DNA of 64,000 bases from UBA11051 sp964390495 (GTDB taxonomy: Bacteria > Armatimonadota > Zipacnadia > Zipacnadales > UBA11051): the NCBI GenBank assembly GCA_964390495.1, contig CAYMIN010000007.1:107469-171468 (forward strand), in the 5' to 3' direction. Of this stretch, positions 52,426 to 62,327 are shown piece by piece (positions within the stretch are counted from its first letter, which is position 1; each line of letters opens with the position of its first letter). The translations under genes were made by a program, and so were the position numbers. Below the pieces are notes generated by a model that had not been told where the DNA came from, made no database searches, and saw only the letters and a program-made list of their open reading frames with translations.

Positions 52426-53802
52426 ATGAAAGTCGGTATGGCAGGAGCAATGATATTGGCAGTAATGCTGGTTCTGAGCAGCGTAGTGGTCTATGCTCAG
52501 GCGGAGGCGCCGGGGCCGTTGCGCGTGGGTATCGCCAGCGCTGACATCACCCCGGAGGGCCCGGTATGGATGCGGGGCTTCGGGGGCCGCAAGAAGGCTT
52601 CGGAGGGCATCGAGCGCAACATCGTCGCGCAGTGCATAGTCTTTGATAACGAACAGACCCGCGTCGCTTTTGTGGCGCTGGACCTATGCGCACTGAGCTA
52701 TCGGCAGCTCCAGAAGTTGCGCGCGGCGGCGGTCGCGGCGGGGATCCCCGAGCAGCATCTGATGGTGAACTGCTCTCACTCGCACTACGGGCCGCATTTG
52801 GGCAGTGTCGAGGCGCACAAGCAGAACCTCGAATATGACAAGCTGTTCACCGAGCGCACTCAGCCGCTGTTTGAGCAGGCGGTGGCCGACCTGCAGCCGG
52901 CGGTGCTAGAGTACACCGTAAACTCCTGCACCATGGGTGTCAATCGGCGGCAACTAGATGATTCGGGCGTCGCCCGCTTCCGTCCCGACCCCCGCAAGCA
53001 GATAGACCCGGATGTGCCGATACTGCGGGTGCTCGGCAGCGACGGACAGGTTCGGGCCATCATCTTCGGCTATGCCTGTCATCCCACCACGGCCAGCGGT
53101 CCGCTGCTGTATCTGATCGGCACCGACTTCCCGGGCTACGCCAGGGACTGGGTGACTGCCGCATACCCCGGGGCGATGGCGATGTTTCTGCAAGGCTGCG
53201 CCGGGGACATCAAACCCCGCGCGGTTAAGCCGCGTGAGAACGAGGCATACAGCGGCTTTGGAGTGGTGCTGCTGGATGAACGGGGCACCAAGGCGGCAAT
53301 GGGCTATGAACTGGGGCGAGCGGTAGTAGCCGGCCTGGCAGTGCCGCCGCAGCCGGTGCCCGCCGACCGCCCCGCGGATCTGGAGGAGGCGCTGGAAACA
53401 CCAGTGACCTTGGGGGGCATGGTCGAGCTGCTGCTGCTGCCTTCAAAGGAGGACCCGACCAAGCTGTGGCAGACACCGTGGCACGTGGGCGTCTGGCGGA
53501 TCGGCGACGTGTATATCTTCGGCAGCCAGGGCGAAATACTGTCGGCTATCGGTCTGCGGCTCAAGCGCGAGCTCGGCGACACGCGGATGTGGACTGACGG
53601 CTATACGCACTGGGGCGGTGGCTATTTCCCGGACGCCGCCTCCTATCCGGAGGGCGGCTACGAGGTCAATACCAGCAAGTTCGCTCCGGAATCCGAGGAT
53701 ATCTTGGTCGCTGCCGTCAAGCGCTTCGTCGAGCACCTGCAGACCAGCCCCATTCAGACCGAACCGATACCCGACCAGGAGAGTGTGAAGCCACAGCAGT
53801 AA
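52426..53802 (+). CDS. Ceramidase-fold metal-dependent hydrolase (paralog 1)
   Basis: About 458 aa. ATG 52426, 5 nt after the preceding stop. The start is supported by comparison: all three paralogs have GGAAAG 8-11 nt before the same ATG. Signal peptide AMILAVMLVLSSVVVYAQA. N-terminal VGIASADITPEGP, then NCSHSHYGPHLG (His ligand region), FGYACHPTT and FLQGCAGDIKPRA. These match the neutral ceramidase N-terminal domain (PF04734) except that the nucleophile motif GDVSPN is GDIKPR. The short C-terminal beta domain of true ceramidases is not obvious. Confidence 0.8.
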   Translation: MKVGMAGAMILAVMLVLSSVVVYAQAEAPGPLRVGIASADITPEGPVWMRGFGGRKKASEGIERNIVAQCIVFDNEQTRVAFVALDLCALSYRQLQKLRAAAVAAGIPEQHLMVNCSHSHYGPHLGSVEAHKQNLEYDKLFTERTQPLFEQAVADLQPAVLEYTVNSCTMGVNRRQLDDSGVARFRPDPRKQIDPDVPILRVLGSDGQVRAIIFGYACHPTTASGPLLYLIGTDFPGYARDWVTAAYPGAMAMFLQGCAGDIKPRAVKPRENEAYSGFGVVLLDERGTKAAMGYELGRAVVAGLAVPPQPVPADRPADLEEALETPVTLGGMVELLLLPSKEDPTKLWQTPWHVGVWRIGDVYIFGSQGEILSAIGLRLKRELGDTRMWTDGYTHWGGGYFPDAASYPEGGYEVNTSKFAPESEDILVAAVKRFVEHLQTSPIQTEPIPDQESVKPQQ

Positions 53803-53942
53803 CGGCGGCCCTCACCCCGCCCCCTCTCCCCAAGAAAGAGGGGACAACGGCAACGACGCCTAACCCCCTGACCCCCTTCCCTACCAGGGAAGGGGGAATC
53901 AAAGGAGGGTAGGTCGGCGAAGAAAGCCCGAGCCACGCGGCT
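53803..53942. repeat. Reverse family B + family C block between paralogs 1 and 2
   Basis: GGCCCTCACCCCGCCCCCTC...AAGAAAGAGGGG (53807-53843), then CCCCCTTCCCTACCAGGGAA and the GGTCGGCGAAG...AAGCCCGAGCCACGCGG tail (53923-53942). Confidence 0.7.
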
Positions 53943-54004
53943 TGTGAATTATTCGGGATAGATAAAACAAGCGAGCAATATCAGACGGGAAAGAGTTGGT
54001 GGAG

Positions 54005-55270
54005 ATGAGAAGCGGAAGCGGAGGCATGGTAATACTGATGATGGTCCTGTATCTGAGCGCAGGCCTCTGCCACGGGCAACCTGTTGAGGCCGGAGCGCTG
54101 AAAATCGGCGTCGCTAAGGCCGACATCACACCCACAGGGCCAGTCTATATGCACGGGTTCTCGGGCCGCGATAAGAACCCCTCCACCGGCGTCTATAAGC
54201 CAATCGAGGCCTCCTGCGTAGTGCTCGATAACGGCCTCGCGCGCCTCGGCCTGATGGCCATAGATGTGTGCAAGACCGATGTCTCGCAAGTGGCTAAGGT
54301 GCGCGAGGCGGCGGAAAAGCTCGGCATCCCGCCGCAACATATGATGGTCAATAGCTCCCATACCCACTGCGGGCCGCGCGTGCTGGGTAAGACCAATGCC
54401 GACTATCTGCCGGTGTTCGAGGAGCGGATCTGCGGACTGCTGCAGACAGCAATTGATAATCTGCAGGAGGCTACGCTGGATTATGCGATCGGCTCCTGCA
54501 CCATGGCAATCAACCGCCGACAACTCAATGACGAAGGCAAGTACGTGGGGATGAGACCGGAGCCGCGGAAGCCGATTGACCCGGAGGTGCCGGTGCTGCG
54601 CGCCGTGGCTCCCGATGGGAAGGTGCTGGCGGTGATATTCGGCTACGCCTGTCACCCCACCACTATGGGCGGATATGAGATCGGTCCCGACTTCGTGGGC
54701 TATGCCAGAGACTGGGTCGCGGCGGCCTACCCGGACTGTCTGCCGATGTTTCTGCAGGGCTGCGGCGGGGACATCAAACCGCGCTACACCAAAGCAAATG
54801 GGGTCTTCGGTTACGTGCTGCTGGATGCCAAGCAAACCGTCGCCGAGATGGGCCACGAGCTGGGGCGGGCCGTCGTGGCCGCTACCTGCGTCCCTCCCCC
54901 ACCTCTAGATAGCTACCTCGGCGGGCGCAGCGAAATGGTCGGAATCCCCACCACCACCAAAGTCGAGGATACGCCGAAAGGCGGCCTGTTTCCCGTCGAA
55001 GTGCAGGTGCTGCGAATCGGCGATGTTTACATCGTGGGTTTCAACGGCGAAACCCTCATTGAATACTCGCTGCGGATCAAGCGCGAACTGCCGGAGCTGA
55101 AAATGTGGGTGAACGGCTACTCGAACCGCGACCTGAGCTATGTAGCTAACGCCGCGGCCTTCGAGGAAGGCGGCTATGAGATCACAGTCGGCTGGACCAC
55201 TGCCGAGGCGGAAGATATCCTGGTGAACAAGGCCATCGAGCTGACAAAAGGACTGGCAGGTGCAGAGTAG
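54005..55270 (+). CDS. Ceramidase-fold hydrolase (paralog 2)
   Basis: About 421 aa, ATG 54005. Signal peptide (MVILMMVLYLSAGLCHGQ). IGVAKADITPTGPVYMHGF, NSSHTHCGPRV, FGYACHPTTMG, FLQGCGGDIKPRY. It lacks the SPN serine like its neighbours, and the shorter C-terminal part (about 280-421) is the most divergent of the three. Flanked by repeat blocks on both sides. Confidence 0.8.
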   Translation: MRSGSGGMVILMMVLYLSAGLCHGQPVEAGALKIGVAKADITPTGPVYMHGFSGRDKNPSTGVYKPIEASCVVLDNGLARLGLMAIDVCKTDVSQVAKVREAAEKLGIPPQHMMVNSSHTHCGPRVLGKTNADYLPVFEERICGLLQTAIDNLQEATLDYAIGSCTMAINRRQLNDEGKYVGMRPEPRKPIDPEVPVLRAVAPDGKVLAVIFGYACHPTTMGGYEIGPDFVGYARDWVAAAYPDCLPMFLQGCGGDIKPRYTKANGVFGYVLLDAKQTVAEMGHELGRAVVAATCVPPPPLDSYLGGRSEMVGIPTTTKVEDTPKGGLFPVEVQVLRIGDVYIVGFNGETLIEYSLRIKRELPELKMWVNGYSNRDLSYVANAAAFEEGGYEITVGWTTAEAEDILVNKAIELTKGLAGAE

Positions 55271-55302
55271 GAGGGGAAGCGGATAGGCCGTAAGATAACG
55301 GT

Positions 55303-55465
55303 GGCGCTCGGGCTGGAAGCCCGAGCTACGCGATGGGGTTGTGAGAGGGGATAACGGCAAAAGCGCCTAACCCCCTAGCCCCCTTCCGGGTACCCGCTGC
55401 GCAGCAGTGGGTGCGGGAAGGGGGAATCAAAGGGGGATAGGTCGGCGAAGGAAGCCCGCCCCAGG
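55303..55465. repeat. Repeat block between paralogs 2 and 3, with a nested palindrome
   Basis: CTCGGGCTGGAAGCCCGAG (55307-55325) followed by a family C unit whose arms CCCCCTTCC and GGAAGGGGG are split by GGGTACCCGCTGCG...GCAGTGGGTGC. The same kind of insert is found near 28573. Confidence 0.7.
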
Positions 55466-55542
55466 GGATGGTATTTGAGATGGGTGTTGCAACGACATGA
55501 AAAGCCGCGACAAAAGGTTCTCCCGGAAAGGACGTGACCAGA

Positions 55543-56895
55543 ATGCGATATTCATTCAGAAAGCTAGTAGTACTGCTAGCAGTAATCGCAATGCTGTGGT
55601 TGAGTATCACCGTCGCGTGCGCGCAGGCGGATGAGCCCGGACCGCTGAAAATAGGCCTGGCTAGTGCCGATATCACCCCCGAAGGGCCGGTGTGGATGGC
55701 AGGCTTCGCCGCCCGCAACAAGCCCTCCGAAGGTGTCTATAAGAACCTGATAGCCCAGTGCGTGGTGTTCGATAATGGCCAGACGCGACTGGGTTTCTTC
55801 ACCTGCGACCTGTGCAAAGTTTATGAGAAACAACTGGAAGACCTGCGGACGGCGGCGGGGCAAGTCGGCATTCCGCCCCAACATGTGATGGTTACCGTCT
55901 CGCATACGCACGGGGGACCGCAACTGACACACAAGGAAAACGCGGCGTATGACGCGCTGTTCAAGGAGCGGACCGACCCGCTCTTTGAGGCCGCAGTCGC
56001 GGACCTGCAGCCGGCCGTGCTGGAATACACCGTCGGCTCCTGCACCATGGCCATCAACCGCCGGCAACTCAACGCCGAGGGCAAATGCGCCGGGATGCGG
56101 CCCGAACCGCGTAAGCAGATAGACCCCGATGTGCCGATTATACGGGCGCTGTCGCCCGCCGGCAACGTGCGAGCGGTGATCTTCGGATATGCCTGCCATC
56201 CGACCACGATCGGGCCTTCGACCCCGATTGGGTATAAGATCGGCACCGATTACGTCGGCTATGCCAGGGATTGGATCGCCGCAGCTTACCCGGACGCCAT
56301 GCCGGTGTTTCTGCAGGGCTGTGCCGGCGACATCAAGCCGCGTTACACCCTGCCTAATGGCCGCTTCGGCTACGTGCTGCTGGAGCCGGAAGCGATAGTG
56401 GCCGAGATGGGCCACGAGCTAGGGCGGGCGGTGATTGCTGCGACCTGTGTGCCGCTGCCGGCGCTGCCTGCGGACCGTCCCACGGCCCTGGAGGAGGCGG
56501 TGCAAACGCCGATTCAGCTCGGCGGTATCGTCGAGAAAGTGCATGTGCCCGACCGCAAAACCGAGGGCAAGTTCCACACGATCTATAACGGGGCCTGGCG
56601 CATCGGCGATGTCTATATCTTCGGCAGCCAGTGTGAAATCTGCTCGAATATCGGCCTGCATATCAAGCGCGATCTGGCGGGGATACGGGTCTGGACCAAC
56701 GGCTACACCCACTGGGGCGGCGGCTATATAGCCGATACCGCCTCGTTCCCGGAGGGCGGCTATGAGGTGGACCGGGCCAGTAGAGTAGCGCCGGAGACCG
56801 AAGGCATCCTGGTAGCCAACGCCAAGCGGTATATCGCCGAACTGCAGGAGACGGCGGTACACACCGGACCGATACCCGAACCGGCGGAGCATTGA
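55543..56895 (+). CDS. Ceramidase-fold hydrolase (paralog 3)
   Basis: About 450 aa. ATG 55543 preferred to GTG 55534 by the AAAGG distance and by paralog comparison. Signal peptide (VLLAVIAMLWLSITVACAQA). IGLASADITPEGPVWMAGF, VSHTHGGPQL, FGYACHPTTIGP, FLQGCAGDIKPRY. Its sequence is closest to paralog 1 in the first half. The heparinase-like gene starts 25 nt after its stop, so the two are cotranscribed. Confidence 0.82.
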   Translation: MRYSFRKLVVLLAVIAMLWLSITVACAQADEPGPLKIGLASADITPEGPVWMAGFAARNKPSEGVYKNLIAQCVVFDNGQTRLGFFTCDLCKVYEKQLEDLRTAAGQVGIPPQHVMVTVSHTHGGPQLTHKENAAYDALFKERTDPLFEAAVADLQPAVLEYTVGSCTMAINRRQLNAEGKCAGMRPEPRKQIDPDVPIIRALSPAGNVRAVIFGYACHPTTIGPSTPIGYKIGTDYVGYARDWIAAAYPDAMPVFLQGCAGDIKPRYTLPNGRFGYVLLEPEAIVAEMGHELGRAVIAATCVPLPALPADRPTALEEAVQTPIQLGGIVEKVHVPDRKTEGKFHTIYNGAWRIGDVYIFGSQCEICSNIGLHIKRDLAGIRVWTNGYTHWGGGYIADTASFPEGGYEVDRASRVAPETEGILVANAKRYIAELQETAVHTGPIPEPAEH

Positions 56896-56920
56896 GGCCG
56901 GGAAGCGGGAGGAGGCAGCG

Positions 56921-59900
56921 ATGCACAAGATTCTGATGGTAGCCGTGGTGATTGGCCTCGTCGCAACACCGCTGTCGGCGGAATATATAAAGGAGCCGGA
57001 TACCTTCTATCCCCCGGAGGAGCAGGTGCAGGCCTCGCTGGAGGTGCTCACCAGCATGAGGAAACAAGCGGCCTGCGAAGGCTGGCTGAAGCCGGCGGAT
57101 ATCGAGCGCCTGCGCCAGGGGTACGCCGCTGACCCGCAAAACTACGAGAAAGGCTTCCGCGAAACCGCCGACTACTGGGTGCAGAAGAGCGACGACTTCC
57201 TGCGCGATATGCTGCCGGCCGAGAATCCGCACATGCTGGTGCCCAGCTATGGCAAGGGCTGCCCGCTGCACCTCGGGGGAGTCAGTACCATGCGGCCGAT
57301 CTGGGGGAAGCCGAATCACTTCCGCTGCCAGGTCGGTGGCGAGGAATGGGGTCCGGGGATGCAGGTGAACAACCCCGGCACCGGCGAGACAATCACCATC
57401 GAGGACGACGGCTATGGCTGGGAATGTCCGGAGGGGTTCCCGAATCCGGGGCGATACTATTTTGTAGCGGCTTACCGGCTGGCGCTGATCGGGAAGCTGA
57501 CTTCGCGGCCGTATCGGGCCTTTGAGGATTTCGACGGGCCTTCGACCCGAGCGGCGCTGTGGTGTCTGGGCTACCTCTATGCAATATCTGAAAAGCCGGA
57601 ATACGCGCACAAGGCCTTCGTGATCCTGACGCGGCTGGCCGACGTATATCACAACTACACCAGCCTCTACAACTGGCGCAACTACCCGGCGCGCGCCTAT
57701 ATCCAGGACCACAACTTCGAGCCTGACAATATTCACCAGTGCCTGGAGGCGTATGACTTCTGCTTCGGGACGCTCGAGCAAGACCAAGAGATCCTGGAAT
57801 GGTTCAAGGAGAGCCGCAAGAACGCCGACTACAACGGCGACGGGAAGGTTGATGCCGAGGATATCAGGTATCATATCGAGCGGGACCTGTTCGGGTATAT
57901 GTACGAGTACCTGCACCGGGCGATCCCGCTGGGGCGCGGCAACACCCGCACCACGCAGGTGCGGAGTATGATGGAGATGGCGCTGAATCTGCGGCATGAT
58001 AAGCTCTTTGAGGAGGCGCTACATGGGCGGTACGGGATCGCGAGCCTGATTACGAACTGTATCTATCGCGACGGGCGGTTTTATGAGGATTCGACGGGCT
58101 ATTCGCTGGGGGTGAATGGCTCTTATCTACGCTTCGGGGATTTCATTGACAGGTTTCGGGGCCGCGAGATATATCCCAACGGGATCAAGATTGATGAGCT
58201 GCTGGGGCAGCGCTACACCAAGATCCGGAGCTTTGCCGAGCGGGCGGCCTGCGCCGGCCGCTTTGCCTACTGGGGCGATGGCGGCAATGCGCGCACGGCG
58301 GTACTCAAACCAACCGCCGAGCCGCAGCCTTCGGTGCTGTTCGGCGATATCGGCTACTCGATCATGCGCAGTATCGGCCCGTCAGCGGAGCAACTACACC
58401 TGCTGCTGAACTTCGCGCAGTCGGGTGCGGGCCACGGCCATCGTGACCAGCTTATGCTGAAGCCGATTCGTTGGGGCTATGACTTCACCGCCGATCTGGG
58501 CTATCCGCACAATCTGGCCTCTCCCAAACGCGACGAATGGACCGCCAACACCGTTACCCACTGCTCGGTGCTGGTGGATAACATGGAGCAGCGCACCGGC
58601 TGCACGGGAACGCTGGACCTGTACGCCGACGCCGGCTGGCTGCAGCTTACCGCCGCCTCGTCCAATGACGCTTATGATGAAACCGAGCTCTATCACCGCA
58701 CGGCGGCGCTCGTGTCCATGTCCGAGCAGGCGCACTATATCGTTGACATCTTCCGGGTCAAGGGCGGGCAGCGCCGGGATTATATCTACCACAGCCTGAG
58801 CGGCGAGGCGGGCGGCAACTTCGCGCTGGATCTGCCGGAGGAGGCCGAGGTGGAAAAGCTGCCCGGCACTCTGGCCGGCCCGCAAGTGGAATGGATGGCC
58901 GATACCGGCAGACGCGGCGGCAGCAGCGTAAACCAACAGCCTAACCGCAAAAGCGGCTACAGCTATATCAAGGAGATCAGGCGGGCCGGGGTGACGCAAG
59001 ACTGGTCGTGCCAGTGGTGGGTCGGCGACGAGCAGAATACCGGCCTCAAAGTCTGGATGGCAGGCGCGCCGGGCCGCCAGCTCTATCTGGGTAAAGGCGA
59101 GGGCCGCGGCGCGCCCGGCAGAAGCCCCTGGGATGCCTACATCATCGCCCGCGATGACAGCGAACAGACCCGCTCGGATGAAAGTATCTACTGCGCTATC
59201 TTCGAACCGTTCCGGGGCGAGCCGCGCCTCCTGGAAATCGAGTGGCTGAAACTGAAGCCGGCCTCGGATAGCAGCGGCATGCCGGTGGCAGTAAAAGTCA
59301 CCACACCCGCAGGCCATTTCGTGGTGTTCTCGGCGCTGGACACCCCGGGTACCGAGCAGGTATATGAATTTGCGGCTCGCGAGGGGGATTACAGCTTCGA
59401 GGGCCGCTTCCATGCCCTGCGCGTAATCACCGATGGCGATATCGAAACCGTCGAGGTGGACCCGGCCAGAGAGCCGGCCCTGACCGGCCAGGTGAATGCG
59501 CTCGATTTCGACACTCCGGCGGTGACAGTAACCGCCTCTGCCCCACTCCCCACCGGCAAGGAACTGGCCGGCAAGCCGATTATGTTCGAGCACCCCGACT
59601 GGCCCAAGAATACGGTGTTCACCATCAAAGAGATCACGCCGGTGGAAGGGACCGATGAGTACGTGATAGCGCTGGATGAGTCGGGGCTGGAATCGGCGGT
59701 GGGTACGCTGGATGAAGTGAATACCGAGGAGGGCTGGCTCTTCACCAAGGACCACCTGGAAAAGCTGTTCAACTGTCATTACCTGTACGACGGCAAGGCG
59801 CTGTACAACCAGAACAAGTCGGCATGGTTTGAGATCGAAACGGCGCGGACCGGGTACTACTCGGTGGGGGATGTGACGATCAAGCTGAAGGACAAGGCGG

Positions 59901-59998
59901 CTGCCGCGCAGTTCAAGCCGGGCGACCGGATCTGGATCATGGACGTGAACCCGGGCGCAACTTTTAGGATAAACCGGATTGTCACGGCGTTTGGGTAA
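56921..59998 (+). CDS. Heparinase II/III-like polysaccharide lyase
   Basis: 1025 aa. ATG 56921 with GAGGAGG five nt upstream. Signal peptide to about residue 20 (ATPLSAEYI). An alpha/alpha-toroid N-terminal half is followed by the heparinase II/III motif NFAQSGAGHGHRDQLMLKPI and YDFTADLGYP. The usual His/Tyr lyase site is in such a SG-x-GHGHxDQ segment. Beta-sandwich repeats continue to the end, with HSLSGEAGGNFALDLP. Residues about 305-325 (YNGDGKVDAEDI) form an EF-hand or dockerin-like calcium loop inserted in the helical part. Substrate: an acidic polysaccharide; heparin itself is not implied. Confidence 0.8.
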   Translation: MHKILMVAVVIGLVATPLSAEYIKEPDTFYPPEEQVQASLEVLTSMRKQAACEGWLKPADIERLRQGYAADPQNYEKGFRETADYWVQKSDDFLRDMLPAENPHMLVPSYGKGCPLHLGGVSTMRPIWGKPNHFRCQVGGEEWGPGMQVNNPGTGETITIEDDGYGWECPEGFPNPGRYYFVAAYRLALIGKLTSRPYRAFEDFDGPSTRAALWCLGYLYAISEKPEYAHKAFVILTRLADVYHNYTSLYNWRNYPARAYIQDHNFEPDNIHQCLEAYDFCFGTLEQDQEILEWFKESRKNADYNGDGKVDAEDIRYHIERDLFGYMYEYLHRAIPLGRGNTRTTQVRSMMEMALNLRHDKLFEEALHGRYGIASLITNCIYRDGRFYEDSTGYSLGVNGSYLRFGDFIDRFRGREIYPNGIKIDELLGQRYTKIRSFAERAACAGRFAYWGDGGNARTAVLKPTAEPQPSVLFGDIGYSIMRSIGPSAEQLHLLLNFAQSGAGHGHRDQLMLKPIRWGYDFTADLGYPHNLASPKRDEWTANTVTHCSVLVDNMEQRTGCTGTLDLYADAGWLQLTAASSNDAYDETELYHRTAALVSMSEQAHYIVDIFRVKGGQRRDYIYHSLSGEAGGNFALDLPEEAEVEKLPGTLAGPQVEWMADTGRRGGSSVNQQPNRKSGYSYIKEIRRAGVTQDWSCQWWVGDEQNTGLKVWMAGAPGRQLYLGKGEGRGAPGRSPWDAYIIARDDSEQTRSDESIYCAIFEPFRGEPRLLEIEWLKLKPASDSSGMPVAVKVTTPAGHFVVFSALDTPGTEQVYEFAAREGDYSFEGRFHALRVITDGDIETVEVDPAREPALTGQVNALDFDTPAVTVTASAPLPTGKELAGKPIMFEHPDWPKNTVFTIKEITPVEGTDEYVIALDESGLESAVGTLDEVNTEEGWLFTKDHLEKLFNCHYLYDGKALYNQNKSAWFEIETARTGYYSVGDVTIKLKDKAAAAQFKPGDRIWIMDVNPGATFRINRIVTAFG

Positions 59999-60169
59999 AG
60001 GAAAAACGAGTCGGGCAGGAAGCCCGAGCTACGCGATGGTGTTTGTGAGGAGGAACAACGACAACGACCGGGCCGGTTTCACTACCCTTCGACGTTGCTC
60101 AGGGCGGTGAGCTTGTCGAACCGCGCTCAGCCGGCCCCCTCTTGACGTACATAGGCCGAATGAGCTCCG
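59999..60169. repeat. REP and CCCTTCGAC/GTCGAA palindromes after the lyase gene
   Basis: GAGTCGGGCAGGAAGCCCGAG (60009-60028, reverse) and CCCTTCGACGTTGCTCAGGG followed by GTGAGCTTGTCGAAC (60086-60122), the latter related to the short palindrome at 26881 and 38365. Confidence 0.6.
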
Positions 60170-62017
60170 TTAGGGGGTCAAGTCGCAGCGCCAGAGGGTG
60201 GTTTCCGCTCCGTAGTAGAGGACACCATCAGCGGTGACATGGAAGCCGTGGACCCCCGCGATTGACGCATCACGCGCCACGATCCGTACGCTGTGATCCG
60301 CCGGGTCAATCGCAAATATCGCATCCTCACCCAGGCCGTAGATGAGGCCCTTCTCCCCCACCGGCTCGTCGCTCAATCCCGGGAAGTACGCACCCTTGAC
60401 AGGCAGGTCGCCGACGAAGACGGTGCGGCGCTCCAGCGGATCGAAGGCGTAGTACTGTCCCCCGGCCAGGCCATAGACAATTCCACTTCTTGCAGTGACC
60501 ACGCGACCATAGCTGATAGTGCCGGCAGTCGGCCGGTCCGTGTGGGTGATCCGCTCCTCGGCACAATCCCACAGGAAGACACAGGCCTCCTTCTCGGTGG
60601 GCTTGGCGCTGGAGCCGCCCCCGATGGAGGTGGTGCAGAACATCTCGCCGGTCGCCGGCACCGGAGCGCAATACATGATGCTCTGGTTGGCAACGAGGTT
60701 ATCCCACCATTTGATGGAACGGTCGGCGGGATTGATGCGAACTAAAGCGCCACCAAGGCGGCCCTTGCTGGGGACGGTGCCCACGTAGGCGCATTCGCCA
60801 GGGCCGATCGCCCATTGGATGGGCCGCTCCTGGGTCGGATTGCGCTCAAAGCGATGGGGATTGACGCCCCCCTCCAGCGGCTTGTCAGGGTCCCAGAGGT
60901 CCATCCACGCGCCGAAATAGCTGCCCATGAGCAGGCCCTGCGGGAGATTGATGATGTCGTAGATCTGGTGGGAGCCGGTGGCAATGCGGCCGTGATCAGT
61001 CAGCTCGCCCGTCTCTATACCGCAGGAGAAGGTCATGGCGGGGAAGAGCGTCCCACCCCAGACCTTGCCATCGCGCTGGGGGCCGACACAGAATATCTTC
61101 AGCGGCTTGCCCTGGTAGTCAGTCTGGCGGAAGGTCTTTTCACCGGTATTGACATCGGTAAGGGTCAGCTTGCCTTCTGCGTTGATAGCGCCAACTTGTT
61201 TGTCGCCGGCGATCAGCGGCGGCCGGCGATGGTAGGAGACGCCGAGGACCTTGGCGTCAGTGACGATGCGGTCCGGCCGGCAGAGGAACCTGGTATTCCC
61301 GGCCTTGCCATAGACCTGACCGTCCGCCCCGAGCCAGACACCAGGCGCGCCCTGGGCCTCGGTCAGCTCCTCCGGCAGGATTTGCTGCTTGGTTCCGCTC
61401 TCTATGTCATACGCCCACAGCTCCTGGTGATGCAGGCCGACCGGACAATAGACGATCCCGTCATCGCTGATGGCGAGGCTGGGGTAGATGTAGCACTCCA
61501 GCGGGTCCTCGGCGATGCGACCCAGGCTCTCGATCTGTCCGGTTGTGGTATCACAGCGGACCAGATGCGTCGCCGGATAGCTGCCCATGTAGAACCTGCC
61601 GTCGGCGTCGAAGTCACCGCCGCCGAAATAATGAGCGGGGCTCGCCGGGCAGCCGAGGTCGGTAAGCTCGCGGCTGGTGATGTCGTACTTGAGAAAATGC
61701 GCAGGGTTGCCGGTGTAGAGGTAGATATTGCCATCGCGGCCAAGCACCGGCACGATGTGAGTGAAGCCATACTTGCCGACATCCACCCACGTGAGCTCGC
61801 CGGTGTCAGTGCGAACGCCGAGCAGCGCCCGTCGCAGCGGCCCCTCATAACGCGCCCAGGCGATGTAGTAGCCATCGGGGTCCTGTGTGACCAGGCTGAA
61901 TGACAGCTCTTTGACCGTGGCGGGGATGCCGAGCTTCTCGAACCTCAACTGCCCAGCGGTATCGGCTCTCAGCGAAGATACGACCAGCAGTGCCAGCCCC
62001 AGGGCGATGATACGCAT
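60170..62017 (-). CDS. Secreted beta-propeller protein
   Basis: 615 aa. ATG 62017 with GGGGAGG nine nt upstream. Signal peptide (MRIIALGLALLVVSSLRADT). The rest is made of repeated blades of 45-55 residues with a G-x-x-x-x-V/I-D strand end (TGELTWVDVG; SRELTDLGCP; TGQIESLGRI; TGELTDHGRI), as in NHL/SMP-30/YVTN-like propellers. No catalytic motif is evident. It is convergent with the heparinase-like gene and may belong functionally with the degradation locus. Confidence 0.65.
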   Translation of the reverse strand: MRIIALGLALLVVSSLRADTAGQLRFEKLGIPATVKELSFSLVTQDPDGYYIAWARYEGPLRRALLGVRTDTGELTWVDVGKYGFTHIVPVLGRDGNIYLYTGNPAHFLKYDITSRELTDLGCPASPAHYFGGGDFDADGRFYMGSYPATHLVRCDTTTGQIESLGRIAEDPLECYIYPSLAISDDGIVYCPVGLHHQELWAYDIESGTKQQILPEELTEAQGAPGVWLGADGQVYGKAGNTRFLCRPDRIVTDAKVLGVSYHRRPPLIAGDKQVGAINAEGKLTLTDVNTGEKTFRQTDYQGKPLKIFCVGPQRDGKVWGGTLFPAMTFSCGIETGELTDHGRIATGSHQIYDIINLPQGLLMGSYFGAWMDLWDPDKPLEGGVNPHRFERNPTQERPIQWAIGPGECAYVGTVPSKGRLGGALVRINPADRSIKWWDNLVANQSIMYCAPVPATGEMFCTTSIGGGSSAKPTEKEACVFLWDCAEERITHTDRPTAGTISYGRVVTARSGIVYGLAGGQYYAFDPLERRTVFVGDLPVKGAYFPGLSDEPVGEKGLIYGLGEDAIFAIDPADHSVRIVARDASIAGVHGFHVTADGVLYYGAETTLWRCDLTP

Positions 62018-62327
62018 GAGTGCGCGCCTCCCCTAGTGCGGAATAGATGCGGTGCAGTAGCAGATCCGTCCTAGAGACCTGGCCGAAAACACCCAATATC
62101 GCGGCGAGCAACGGCCAGGCCTTGCCATACCGGTGCCTGACACACGTGTAGCGCCGTCGCCTTCCCGGGCAAAACACTTTTCGGCCAGGCCTCCAGTGCA
62201 TGATACCCCATTCCCATCCCCGCGGACAAGCAAGGTGCAAGGCAAGGAGGGCGGCCCGCACACGTCCCTGGCCTGCGGAGGTCGGCACGGCCAAACGACG
62301 GCCCTCACCCCGCCCCCTCTCCCCTTG

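Noticed and set aside
56663..57997. 444-aa minus-strand ORF
   Set aside because: Shadow of the ceramidase-like and lyase genes; no motifs.
58394..59779. 461-aa minus-strand ORF
   Set aside because: Shadow of the lyase gene; low-complexity antisense composition.
60815..61903. 362-aa plus-strand ORF
   Set aside because: Antisense shadow of the propeller gene.
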